Positions 7,786 to 15,222 of a stretch of 18,107 nt of DNA are shown in pieces (position 1 is the stretch's first letter; every line of letters begins with the position of its first letter). The translations under genes were made by a program, and so were the position numbers. This stretch comes from Sphingobacteriaceae bacterium UBA2059 (GTDB lineage: Bacteria > Bacteroidota > Bacteroidia > Sphingobacteriales > Sphingobacteriaceae), in assembly GCA_002332615.1 (NCBI GenBank), contig DDAL01000017.1, positions 4,726 to 22,832 of the forward strand, in the 5' to 3' direction. The notes under the pieces were generated by a model that saw only the letters and a program-made list of their open reading frames with translations, was not told the origin of the DNA and did no database searches.

Positions 7786-7892
7786 TGTATAAAGGCAGGA
7801 ATGAGGGGCCTTCGATGGAAAAGGAAACTTTTGAAAAACAAAAAGTGTAATTTTAGGTTGATTGAGGTAAATAATCTTTAATTTATTTACTT

Positions 7893-8459
7893 ATGACTGC
7901 TATTAAAGAAACTTTTGAAGACCTTAAAATGAAGGTTGAGCTTCTCATGGCCAAACGCAAATACAGCGTTGACGGACCTTCTCACCGGGTAGAATCGGCC
8001 GGTACCGTTGGCCTGAGGTCGGGAAAAATATCTGAACTTACTGCCATTGCACCGCTTAAACCAGACGGTGCTGACCGCCTGAGAAAGATCATTGAGCTGA
8101 TAAAAGGCGATTTTGGTGGCGCGATACTGGTAGGTACTTTGCATGACATGCGCTTTGTTTTTCTAGACAATGATACGAAGCTTTTATTTTGCACTACGTT
8201 TGACGGCGACTGGGATGTTTACATTGAAGACTTTGCCACGAAAATACCCGAGTTAATGGATCTTATTTTTGAGAGCGTAGAGGGTTGGCCCGGAATCAAA
8301 GACCCCTCTGTTAAACAGTTTATAATAGACCACCAGGTTACTGCAAACGCATGGTTTGTGGCCTACCCTAACCTTACTGTGAATGATATTCTAAGGAACG
8401 AGAAAATTGTAAAGGGGTTATATAAAGTTCTGGACGAGGCGCAGGACAGCTCCAAATAA
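7893..8459 (+). CDS. Uncharacterised 188-aa protein, first gene of a heme-peroxidase unit
   Basis: No named family is assigned. There is no signal peptide or membrane segment, so it is probably cytosolic. After a variable N-terminus there is a beta-alpha unit, SELTAIAPLKPDGADRLRKI (47-66), then GTLHDMRFVFLDND (81-94) and LLFCTTFDGDWDVYIEDF (97-114), then the EGWPG turn (130-134), HQV (147-149) and AYPNLTVNDILRN (157-169). The beta-alpha-beta-beta-alpha rhythm looks like a ferredoxin-like or dimeric alpha+beta barrel fold, the class to which Dyp peroxidases also belong; this is inferred from the pattern only. From memory, proteins with the 'LHxxRxxxLD...LLFxxxFDGxWDxYxxDF...EGxPG' signature occur beside catalase-like and peroxidase genes elsewhere. 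His84 is a possible ligand residue. The Dyp peroxidase gene follows after 49 nt. A TTTTG/TAATTTTA pair upstream is too closely spaced to call a promoter. Confidence 0.8.
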   Translation: MTAIKETFEDLKMKVELLMAKRKYSVDGPSHRVESAGTVGLRSGKISELTAIAPLKPDGADRLRKIIELIKGDFGGAILVGTLHDMRFVFLDNDTKLLFCTTFDGDWDVYIEDFATKIPELMDLIFESVEGWPGIKDPSVKQFIIDHQVTANAWFVAYPNLTVNDILRNEKIVKGLYKVLDEAQDSSK

Positions 8460-8508
8460 CTGTTTGCGTGTTTTAACCCCCGGAATTTTACCTTTTTAAC
8501 AACTTTCT

Positions 8509-9876
8509 ATGATTGACCTTTTTAAAAGAATATTTAACCCCTCCAGGGTATCAATAGAACTGGACGACATTCAGGCGCTTATATTAAGAAGCCGCCCGGT
8601 TCCCTACTTTGGAACAAACGTTTTGCTCCAGATAAACGACCGGCAGACCGGCAGGGAAATGATAAAAAAACTGCTGCCTCTAATAGCCTCTGCCGAAAAC
8701 TGGCATGAAGCCACCGACGCTTCGGCCACCATTGCTTTTACTTACGAAGGACTTAAGGCGCTGGGTTTGCCCGAAGATTCGCTGCGTAGCTTTCCTCAAA
8801 GCTTCAGAGAAGGAATGGCAGCCCGCGCCAGGCATTTGAATGATGTAAATGAGAATGCGCCCGATAAATGGCAAAAGCCCTTTGGCACTGGCAAGATACA
8901 TGCAGCGGTAAACATTATTGCCGACAGTGAGGATAAATGGAAAGCCAAACTTGAGGAAGCCCGCAGGGAGCTAAAGAAACTAGAGGGCATCAACGTGCTT
9001 GTGGAAGCCGATTTTGCTGCAACTGAAGAGGTAAAAAATGTGTTTGGCTTTAGAGATGGCATCAGCAATCCGGATATCGAAGGGAGCGGGGTTGATGAAG
9101 TGCCGGGCTATGGCAAACCTATTAAGGCGGGTGAGTTTATATTAGGATATCCGGGCGAGGCGGGTACGGTAGGTTATTATCCGCAGCCGGATGTGCTGGG
9201 CAAAAACGGCTCTTATCTGGTGTTTAGAAAGTATCATAGCAAGGTGCCTGAATTTAACAAGTTTTTGAAGGACAATGCTTCCACCAGGGAAGAGCAGGAT
9301 TTGCTTGCTGCCAAAATGTTTGGTCGCTGGCCCAGTGGGGCTCCGCTGACGCTGGCTCCTGATAAGGATAATGAGGAACTGGGATCGGACCCTCGGCGTA
9401 ATAATCATTTTTCGTACAAGGATGATCAGGACGGCAAACAGGTTCCTTTATCCAGCCATATGCGGCGTATGAACCCTCGCGACACCAGGCAATCGGTGAT
9501 TTCTGACGTAAACCTGCACCGCATTATTCGCAAGAGTGTATCTTATGGCGATGCACCGGAACGCGATGTGATTAAGGATGACGGAAAGGAACGAGGCCAG
9601 TATTTTATTGCCATTAGTGCCAAAGCAATGGAAACAATGGAGTTTTTACAGTCGCAATGGGTTAATGACGGCAACTTTATTAACCATGGCGACGAGAAAG
9701 ATCCGGTTGCGGGCCTTAACCAGGGCAAGGGCGTGTTTACCGTTCCAGGAGCGGAAATGCGTAAGCGCTATCATGCCATTCATACCTTTAATGTAATGCA
9801 GGGCGGCGAGTACTGTTTTATGCCCGGAATAAAGGCGCTTAAATGGATCAGCGAATTAAACGAAAATGAGTCATGA
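8509..9876 (+). CDS. Dyp-type heme peroxidase
   Basis: Dyp peroxidases bind heme b and use hydrogen peroxide to oxidise dyes, phenols, Mn(II) or unknown physiological substrates. The 455 residues form two ferredoxin-like halves. The N-terminal half has the family pattern ATIAFTYEGLKALGLPEDSL (72-91) and FREGMAARARHLND (99-112). The hallmark GXXDG motif is GFRDG (180-184), with Asp183 as the distal catalytic residue. The C-terminal half has SSHMRRMNPRD (315-325), with His317 the expected proximal heme ligand, and HRIIRKSVSYG (337-347), with Arg341 the expected distal arginine. All key residues are therefore present. No Tat or Sec signal is seen, so it is cytosolic, unlike EfeB-type enzymes. 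The C-terminus (KWISELNENES) lacks an obvious encapsulin-loading peptide and no encapsulin gene is nearby. It overlaps the next gene by 4 bp (ATGA), implying translational coupling. Confidence 0.95.
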   Translation: MIDLFKRIFNPSRVSIELDDIQALILRSRPVPYFGTNVLLQINDRQTGREMIKKLLPLIASAENWHEATDASATIAFTYEGLKALGLPEDSLRSFPQSFREGMAARARHLNDVNENAPDKWQKPFGTGKIHAAVNIIADSEDKWKAKLEEARRELKKLEGINVLVEADFAATEEVKNVFGFRDGISNPDIEGSGVDEVPGYGKPIKAGEFILGYPGEAGTVGYYPQPDVLGKNGSYLVFRKYHSKVPEFNKFLKDNASTREEQDLLAAKMFGRWPSGAPLTLAPDKDNEELGSDPRRNNHFSYKDDQDGKQVPLSSHMRRMNPRDTRQSVISDVNLHRIIRKSVSYGDAPERDVIKDDGKERGQYFIAISAKAMETMEFLQSQWVNDGNFINHGDEKDPVAGLNQGKGVFTVPGAEMRKRYHAIHTFNVMQGGEYCFMPGIKALKWISELNENES

Positions 9877-10997
9877 AAACGGAGTATGTAGAATTTGGCC
9901 CGGGCGTTGAACGCATTGAGCCTGACTTTGATAAGAAGGTAGAACGCATAACGGATGAAATTAAAAAGTTTATTAGCCAGTCGCGCAAAGAAAGCGGCGG
10001 AAAGTATGCCACCCGGGATGCTCATGCCAAAGGCTATGCAGCGGTAAAGGCGGAGTTTGAAATTCTAGACAATCTGCCGCCCGAACTTGCCCAGGGGCTT
10101 TATGCCCGGCCGGGTAGGCATGAGGCGGTGATCCGGTTTTCAAACGGATCGCCAAAGGTTACTGCCGACTTTAAAAGCGGGCTTGCCATGGGCCTGGCGA
10201 TTAAGATTTTTGATGTGCCCGGCAAGACCCTGCTGGAGGATGAACGCGACTGCGGCAATTTTGATTATAACCTGATTAACTGGCCCATTTTCTTTTGCAA
10301 TACGGCGGAGCATTATATGTATATAGACCGCTTGTTCTTAAAAGCTTCTGATTATTTTGCAAAGGGCTGGAAAGGCCGGCTTAAGTTTATGTACGATTGG
10401 CTTACCGGCATAGGGACGTTTTTTCCTAACCGGGAGTCGGTCAAAGAGTTTAAGGCCTTTTCATCTTTCAGCAAGATAAAGCCTTACAATACCCTATTGC
10501 ACACCTATTATACCATGGGGGCAGTAAGGCACGGCAGGTATATTGCCAAGCTGAGGGCTGCTCCGGTTAAGGAGTATGCCGACATGGTGAGCAGGCGTTT
10601 ACTTAATATTAAGGCTTCGCCCGAGGTTTTCCGGCCAGCGCTCGTTTCCGAACTTCAGGAGCATGGATTTGAATATAACATACAGGTGCAGCTTTGCAAG
10701 GACTTGAAGAAGATGCCTGTGGAAGATCTGACCAAGGAGTGGTCGCAGGACTTGTCGCCTTTTATTACGGTAGCCAAACTCAGGATACCGAAACAAAACG
10801 TATCGGGCGAGGAGAATTATGAGATCATGGAACATCTGTCGTTCACGCCTTTTCGCTGCCTGGAAGAGAACAGACCCATCGGCAATCTGCAGCTTACCCG
10901 CAAGGAAGCCTACCGCATTTCGTCTACGCACCGACACCACCTGAACAAGGTAGAACGTAAAGAACCTGCGTCTTTAAAAGACGTTTTTCCCGAGTAG
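9873..10997 (+). CDS. Catalase-like heme-binding protein (y4iL-like)
   Basis: A 374-residue member of the catalase-fold superfamily, shorter than true catalases (about 480 or more). Family features in order: RDAHAKGYAAVKAEFEIL (48-65), with His51 at the distal catalytic His position; GLYARPGRHEAVIRFSNGS (75-93), the Arg88 heme-propionate region; INWPIFFCNTAEHY (135-148); and near the C-terminus FTPFRCLEENRPIGNLQLTRKEAY (324-347), in which Arg343-x-x-x-Tyr347 fits the catalase R-x-x-x-Y proximal ligand pattern. This matches the poorly studied y4iL-like catalase relatives, which include proteins whose activity is peroxidase- or allene-oxide-synthase-like rather than catalase; the actual reaction here is unknown. 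No signal peptide. Translation is coupled to the Dyp peroxidase by an ATGA overlap, which suggests the two heme proteins act on a shared substrate or form a complex. A strong terminator follows at 11003-11040. Confidence 0.9.
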   Translation: MKTEYVEFGPGVERIEPDFDKKVERITDEIKKFISQSRKESGGKYATRDAHAKGYAAVKAEFEILDNLPPELAQGLYARPGRHEAVIRFSNGSPKVTADFKSGLAMGLAIKIFDVPGKTLLEDERDCGNFDYNLINWPIFFCNTAEHYMYIDRLFLKASDYFAKGWKGRLKFMYDWLTGIGTFFPNRESVKEFKAFSSFSKIKPYNTLLHTYYTMGAVRHGRYIAKLRAAPVKEYADMVSRRLLNIKASPEVFRPALVSELQEHGFEYNIQVQLCKDLKKMPVEDLTKEWSQDLSPFITVAKLRIPKQNVSGEENYEIMEHLSFTPFRCLEENRPIGNLQLTRKEAYRISSTHRHHLNKVERKEPASLKDVFPE

Positions 10998-11002
10998 TTT
11001 TG

Positions 11003-11040
11003 CAAGGACTATGGCTTACATAGTCCTTGTTTTATTTTTT
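11003..11040 (+). terminator. Intrinsic terminator of the peroxidase/catalase-like unit
   Basis: A perfect 11-bp stem, CAAGGACTATG (11003-11013) with CATAGTCCTTG (11019-11029), closes a 5-nt loop and is followed on the plus strand by TTTTATTTTTT. It starts 5 nt after the catalase-like stop. The T tract overlaps the last codons of the convergent MFS gene. The minus-strand side lacks a U tract, so it is a weaker stop for that gene. Confidence 0.92.
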
Positions 11041-12171
11041 GTTCAAAAGCATATTTACAAGAATAAGGCAGCTCATTCCTGCGCAGAAGAGGCTCCATCC
11101 GCCGGCATGAAAAAGCGATAGTCCGACAGCCGAGCCCAGGGCACCGCCAATGAAAGAGGTAGTCATGAAAATGGTATTAAAGCGGTTGCGTGCAGTGGGA
11201 TCAAGGGAGTAAATGAGTGTCTGGTTACTGATTTGTATGGATTGATGGCCGATATCAATGAGAATAATGCCGGCAATAAGCAATAGTATGTGGCTGCCTG
11301 TAAAATAAAAGGCAATATAGGCTAGCAGTTGTAAGCTTAGTCCGAAAAAAGTTATCTTCCTTACAGTATGGCTGTTGTCGCTGCTGCGCTTACCCACTAA
11401 AGGAGCGGCCAGCGCACCTGTGGCGCCTATAATGCCGAAAAGGCCGATCTGGACACTATTGTATAAGAAAGGCCGGGCGGATAAGAGCAGCACCATGGTA
11501 ACCCAGAAGGAACTCATGGTGGCAAAGGAAATGGCGGTGCGCAGGGTGGCTTTCCGTAGCTGGGGATAGTGCTTTACATAACCTGCCATGGACAGCATAA
11601 GTTCCTTGTAAGTACCTTTATAGATGGGCCTGCTTGAGGGAAGCATGAGCTTGATGAGGATCAGAAGCACCAGGCCGATCAGTGCGGCAATGAAATACAT
11701 TTCTCGCCAGCCCAGCACGTAACCTACATATCCGCTTAAGGATCTGGATGAAACGATGCCTATAAGCAGGCCTCCCATCACCAAGCCTATTACGCTTCCG
11801 CGTTTTTCGTCTGATGCCAGATTGGCAGCAAGGGGTACAATGAGCTGTGGCACCACTGAAAACACTCCGATCAAAAATGACAATACCTGCAGCATAGCAA
11901 AGGAGGGCGAAAAGGCTATGCCTAGCAGGGTAACGATGGATGCAAGCACCGTCCAGAGTATTTGCTGTTTTTTTTCCAATAGGTCTCCCAGAGGCACAAA
12001 CAGCAGCATGCCTGCCGCATAGCCGAGCTGGGTAAGGTAGGTAATGCTGCCTGCTGCGGTATTGCTGATTTTGAATTCGGTTGCAATGAGCGGAAGAAGG
12101 GGCTGACAATAATAGAGGTTTGCTACGGTAAGGCCGCAACATACGGCCATAAATAAGGTAAGCTTTTTCAT
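11032..12171 (-). CDS. MFS transporter, DHA1-like drug/metabolite exporter
   Basis: A 12-helix major facilitator protein of 379 residues from the ATG at 12171 (MKKLTLFMAVCCGLTVANLYYCQPLL). The NLYYCQPLLPLIA segment in helix 1 and the loop 2-3 motif GDLLEKKQQ (a variant of the G-x-x-x-D-R-x-G-R-R/K signature) are typical of a widespread group of putative arabinose- or multidrug-efflux-like exporters. Inner membrane; substrate unknown, probably proton-driven export. The frame is open for a further 24 codons upstream (to 12243), but those residues contain no helix and precede the conserved N-terminus, so the downstream ATG is preferred. A promoter-like TTG-N21-GATATTTG lies just upstream. It converges on the catalase-like gene, with 34 nt between the two stop codons. 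Confidence 0.93.
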   Translation of the reverse strand: MKKLTLFMAVCCGLTVANLYYCQPLLPLIATEFKISNTAAGSITYLTQLGYAAGMLLFVPLGDLLEKKQQILWTVLASIVTLLGIAFSPSFAMLQVLSFLIGVFSVVPQLIVPLAANLASDEKRGSVIGLVMGGLLIGIVSSRSLSGYVGYVLGWREMYFIAALIGLVLLILIKLMLPSSRPIYKGTYKELMLSMAGYVKHYPQLRKATLRTAISFATMSSFWVTMVLLLSARPFLYNSVQIGLFGIIGATGALAAPLVGKRSSDNSHTVRKITFFGLSLQLLAYIAFYFTGSHILLLIAGIILIDIGHQSIQISNQTLIYSLDPTARNRFNTIFMTTSFIGGALGSAVGLSLFHAGGWSLFCAGMSCLILVNMLLNKK

Positions 12172-12230
12172 CAGTAACGTTTTTCCTGGCTGCATGCAGT
12201 TAAGAATGTAACTACGGGCTGGAACTGCCG

Positions 12231-12262
12231 CAAATATCTGCAACTTTTACCTGGCAGTGCAA
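12231..12262 (-). promoter_or_regulatory. Candidate Bacteroidota-type promoter of the MFS gene
   Basis: On the minus strand TTG (12260-12262) is followed after 21 nt by GATATTTG (12231-12238), one mismatch from TAnnTTTG and with the spacing expected for the Bacteroidota primary sigma factor. Transcription would begin near 12224, leaving about 50 nt before the chosen ATG at 12171. The site lies inside the rejected N-terminal extension of the same frame, which supports the shorter start. Confidence 0.4.
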
Positions 12263-12375
12263 CTATGCAAAGCTTAAATAACATAAGGAAAACAATAGGG
12301 GCTGGGCCGCATGAAGTAGCTGGCGTATAAAGGCTTCGCAGAGGGTGATTAAAGAGATACGGATTATAAGCGGGA

Positions 12376-13353
12376 CTAACCCTTAAGCGTGTGAAGAAAG
12401 CCCCACAAGGCCTTGTTGATCCTATGCGGGTGTTCTACAAGGCTTTGATGGCCACCAGGCACCGTAACATAGATTCCCTTCGGAATCTGGCCTGCTATAA
12501 ACCTGCAGGCATCGGGCCTGACCAGTCGGTCATCCGGAGCGCCGATAACCAGCGCAGGCATTGAAAAGCGGCCAAGGGCATCTGTCGCTTCATGTTTAAC
12601 CAATTGCAGCATACCTTCGGCAAGTACGGCAGGCGGACAGCCGGCAGCAATTCTGCTGATAAATAATAGTTGCTTTGGGGTCTGGCTACCTGTGAAAAAC
12701 AGGAAGCGGTAAAACAGCACGCTGAGGCCACTCAGGTAATAGAGCCAGGCAAAGAACCATACTAAGCCGGAGAAGGTCTTTACCCCTTTAAAAAAGGGCT
12801 CGAGCAGCGGCTTCCAGACCTTGGCAAGCCAAGGGAAAGCGCTTGTCTTTAAGGGATTGGTAAAAGACCCATGCTGCAGGATGATGGCTTTAACAGCTGC
12901 CTGCGGATATCGCTTGCAGTACTCCATGATGATCATAGCGCCAAGACTGTGTCCGTACAGAACAGGAGACTGCGGGCAACTGGCAGCAAGTAGTTCCTCC
13001 AGATCATCGGCAAGCGCAGCAAGCGATAAGGTTGCCGGCGGGGATGAGTGCCCGTGCCCCGGAAGATCGGCAAGGATCAGCCGGTAGTGTTTTTCGAAAA
13101 ACAAACGCTGATAGTACCATTGCTGTATACTTGAATTTAACCCGTGGATCAGAACCAGAGGCTGCCCTTCTGCCCTTCCGGCCAGCTCGATATGCCAGGT
13201 ATTCCCACTTGCACAACTGAGTTTTACAGATCGGCCCGACTTAATTCGTTGGGGCCCTCTGCGCCGCTTAGCCGACGATAAGAGCCAGGCAACAGGATAT
13301 CTCCCGACCGCCAGGATGGTCGCCAGCACAAAGACTTTAACGTGTTTTTTCAT
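12376..13353 (-). CDS. Alpha/beta hydrolase with N-terminal membrane anchor
   Basis: A 325-residue serine hydrolase. A hydrophobic segment at residues 6-27, followed by KRRRGPQR, looks like a signal anchor facing out from the inner membrane, though an uncleaved anchor with the domain inside cannot be excluded. The catalytic domain shows the oxyanion HGLN (70-73), LADLPGHGHS (94-103), the nucleophile elbow GHSLG (Ser136), GAPDDRLVRPD with acid Asp275, and GGHQSLVEHP with His302. The complete triad implies an active esterase, lipase or related enzyme; the substrate is not predictable. A cap region (about 160-260) is rich in aromatic and hydrophobic residues, which suits a lipid-like substrate. 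It is 204 bp upstream of the MFS gene on the same strand, but a separate promoter candidate makes a shared operon uncertain. Codon use is like its neighbours. Confidence 0.92.
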   Translation of the reverse strand: MKKHVKVFVLATILAVGRYPVAWLLSSAKRRRGPQRIKSGRSVKLSCASGNTWHIELAGRAEGQPLVLIHGLNSSIQQWYYQRLFFEKHYRLILADLPGHGHSSPPATLSLAALADDLEELLAASCPQSPVLYGHSLGAMIIMEYCKRYPQAAVKAIILQHGSFTNPLKTSAFPWLAKVWKPLLEPFFKGVKTFSGLVWFFAWLYYLSGLSVLFYRFLFFTGSQTPKQLLFISRIAAGCPPAVLAEGMLQLVKHEATDALGRFSMPALVIGAPDDRLVRPDACRFIAGQIPKGIYVTVPGGHQSLVEHPHRINKALWGFLHTLKG

Positions 13354-13480
13354 ACGGAATACCTACCGCTTATTAACAGTGCAGTGGCAGGTAAGTTTCA
13401 CATTAGCAGCCGGAGTTCAAACTGGCTGTTAAGCTATGAGAAGTTAGATTTAGCCGGTACAAGCTTTGGTTTTCAATGTT

Positions 13481-13509
13481 AATGGAGCAAGGAGACTCCT
13501 TGCTCCATT
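13481..13509 (-). terminator. Near-perfect 14-bp palindrome after the secreted-protein gene
   Basis: AATGGAGCAAGGAG (13481-13494) and CTCCTTGCTCCATT (13496-13509) are exact inverse copies separated by a single A, so the hairpin would have a very short loop once the inner pairs open. It begins 4 nt past the stop of the 568-aa gene and is the likely end of the glycan operon. No U tract follows on the minus strand, so it may act as a stem-loop 3' end or RNA-stability element rather than a classic intrinsic terminator. Confidence 0.65.
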
Positions 13510-13513
13510 ACAG

Positions 13514-15220
13514 TTATTTCTTATAGTCTATTATAACATCTCCCGCAAGCAAGTAACTTCCGTTTCGGGTTAGCTTTTTACCCTGTGGAATGATAACCAA
13601 AATGGAAGAGCCTGATCCAGGTATCTTTACCGATGCCTTTTTTGCGAGTCCTCTAGCTACGAACTTTTGGGATACGGCGTCATAGATATCGCTTTTTTCG
13701 TTCACATGTACGATTACGTTCCTGGCAACATGTAAAGGATTATAATAGAGATAGGTAGGATACGCTTTGTTGCGGAAAAAATCTGTTGCTAAGAGGTCCA
13801 GCCTTAAAATACCTTCCACATTGGTTTTTTGTACAATACTTCCAAAGATACCTACATGGCCACTGCCATACACGCTGAATTGTGATACATCCGGATTTTT
13901 GCCAGGAACCCATTTAGGCCCGTCGCCCTGAGCCACAGGTGCTTTCAGTTCGGTGTAAAGCGTATCAAATGTTGACATCTTCGAGAAGCCTTCGTAAGCG
14001 ATCACCCCTTTGGTAACACTACGTTTGTTAAAAAGTGTCTGATGATCTTCAGGAAGATACTGGGGATAGAAAAAGCGGGAAGCATTGACAGCGTTAAGCA
14101 TCCACTTCCCTATTGCACTTGCATATTTAGGCTCATACCTCACCATAGGAATCAGAGGCCAGGCAGCGTCAAAGGTATTCATCAGGAAAGCATATCCACC
14201 ATGATCTACCGTGCTCCCCATGGTTCCAGATATATCGTATCCATTCCAGTTACCAACTAAACATCCCCATCCTTCCCGGCAGATAGCTGTGCCATCTAAG
14301 CTCCAGTTAAGCATTTTTTGAAGGTCAAAGCTAGTTTGCTGCTCGGCATTCAAAACAGCTGCCATATAGGCACCAAAAGGCATCAACACTTCGTAGGTTG
14401 GATTCGTTGTATTGCCGTGAAGTGCTTTCATTGCGCTTATTGCTCCCGAAAGATACCTCTTATCACCAAACTTCCTGTATGCATTATACAATACCCAGGC
14501 ATGGCCAGCTGCGGCATCGGGCTGTGCACAGATTTCACTTAAGACAGGCTTCATCTTAGCATAGTCGAAAAATGAGTAATTGTAATTACCATTAAGAACG
14601 GAGTCTGCACTGTAAAATCTGTCGGCTATTTTTCTGGCTATTTCCGCAAAACCGGGTTCCTGAGGATACCTGTCGAAAATGGCATAGAACAACACATTTG
14701 GAAAGACATCGTACCACCAATCTCTTCCGTAGCCGCCACCCAGCAACGCTACTTCGGGGGCGGTATTGTTCATCATAATATCCCAGCCACTTTCCCGATT
14801 ATAGTAGTTCTTAAGCATTTTTACATAGTTCTTTCCGGCTTGATCGCTTTTATTAATGCCTACCAGACTTGCGCCCATAACAGCGCCCATATTGGCTAAA
14901 GCTTCATGGAACATTCCTTTGTTGTTTTGAAGCCCCTGCCTTACATCCCCGATTGCAGTGTACATGCCCACAACCGGTTGAGGAAAATTTTTACCGGTTG
15001 TATCCATCCATACCAGGGGCCAGTATTCACCTGTAGCATTAAAGTCATAAACCTTTTGATCAAAGTCCAAAGCCATCTTCTTCCAGTCAATAATCTTTAA
15101 GGGCTTAGGTAAGTCTGGCATTGCGTCAATACGGTCAATGGAAGCTTGCTTTATCTGAGCAAAAGCACTGAAAGTAAGGCCTAAAAGGAGAAGTTGCAGA
15201 TATATATAGTTTATTTTCAT
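13514..15220 (-). CDS. Secreted protein of unknown function in a glycan-utilisation locus (568 aa)
   Basis: The N-terminus MKINYIYLQLLLLGLTFSAFAQ is a Sec signal peptide with probable type I cleavage after AFA (about residue 21). The mature part is long, mostly helical by eye and rich in Trp, Tyr and Gly motifs: ATGEYWPLVWMDTTG, GGGYGRDWWYDVFPN, AAGHAWVLYNAY, REGWGCLVGNWNGYDISG and TVDHGGYAFLMNTF. Repeated aromatic-glycine loops after helices suggest an (alpha/alpha)6 toroid as in many glycoside hydrolases and polysaccharide lyases, followed by a C-terminal beta-rich domain (from about residue 470: LLATDFF, YLYYNPLHVARNVIVHV, ending in ILVIIPQGKK). This is inference; I cannot name a CAZy family. 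The gene starts 2 nt after the MFS stop, so it belongs to the susD/GH130/MFS operon. It is the only exported enzyme-like protein among the four visible genes. Confidence 0.85.
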   Translation of the reverse strand: MKINYIYLQLLLLGLTFSAFAQIKQASIDRIDAMPDLPKPLKIIDWKKMALDFDQKVYDFNATGEYWPLVWMDTTGKNFPQPVVGMYTAIGDVRQGLQNNKGMFHEALANMGAVMGASLVGINKSDQAGKNYVKMLKNYYNRESGWDIMMNNTAPEVALLGGGYGRDWWYDVFPNVLFYAIFDRYPQEPGFAEIARKIADRFYSADSVLNGNYNYSFFDYAKMKPVLSEICAQPDAAAGHAWVLYNAYRKFGDKRYLSGAISAMKALHGNTTNPTYEVLMPFGAYMAAVLNAEQQTSFDLQKMLNWSLDGTAICREGWGCLVGNWNGYDISGTMGSTVDHGGYAFLMNTFDAAWPLIPMVRYEPKYASAIGKWMLNAVNASRFFYPQYLPEDHQTLFNKRSVTKGVIAYEGFSKMSTFDTLYTELKAPVAQGDGPKWVPGKNPDVSQFSVYGSGHVGIFGSIVQKTNVEGILRLDLLATDFFRNKAYPTYLYYNPLHVARNVIVHVNEKSDIYDAVSQKFVARGLAKKASVKIPGSGSSILVIIPQGKKLTRNGSYLLAGDVIIDYKK

Positions 15221-15222
15221 AA

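Noticed and set aside
7786..7840. AAGGC/GCCTT stem as a tetR terminator
   Set aside because: Only five pairs with a long loop and no T run; read-through from tetR into the peroxidase unit remains possible.
9834..9876. Encapsulin cargo-loading peptide at the C-terminus of the Dyp peroxidase
   Set aside because: The tail KALKWISELNENES lacks the usual short Leu/Ile-Gly-Ser-Leu type motif and no encapsulin gene is present.
11618..12142. 174-codon minus-strand open frame inside the MFS gene
   Set aside because: It lies in another frame of a clear 12-helix transporter, and the product is Arg/Cys/His-rich and unstructured, typical of an out-of-frame shadow.
12172..12243. 24-codon extension of the MFS gene upstream of 12171
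   Set aside because: It lacks any helix or family similarity, contains promoter-like elements, and the standard MFS N-terminus starts at MKKLTLFMAV.
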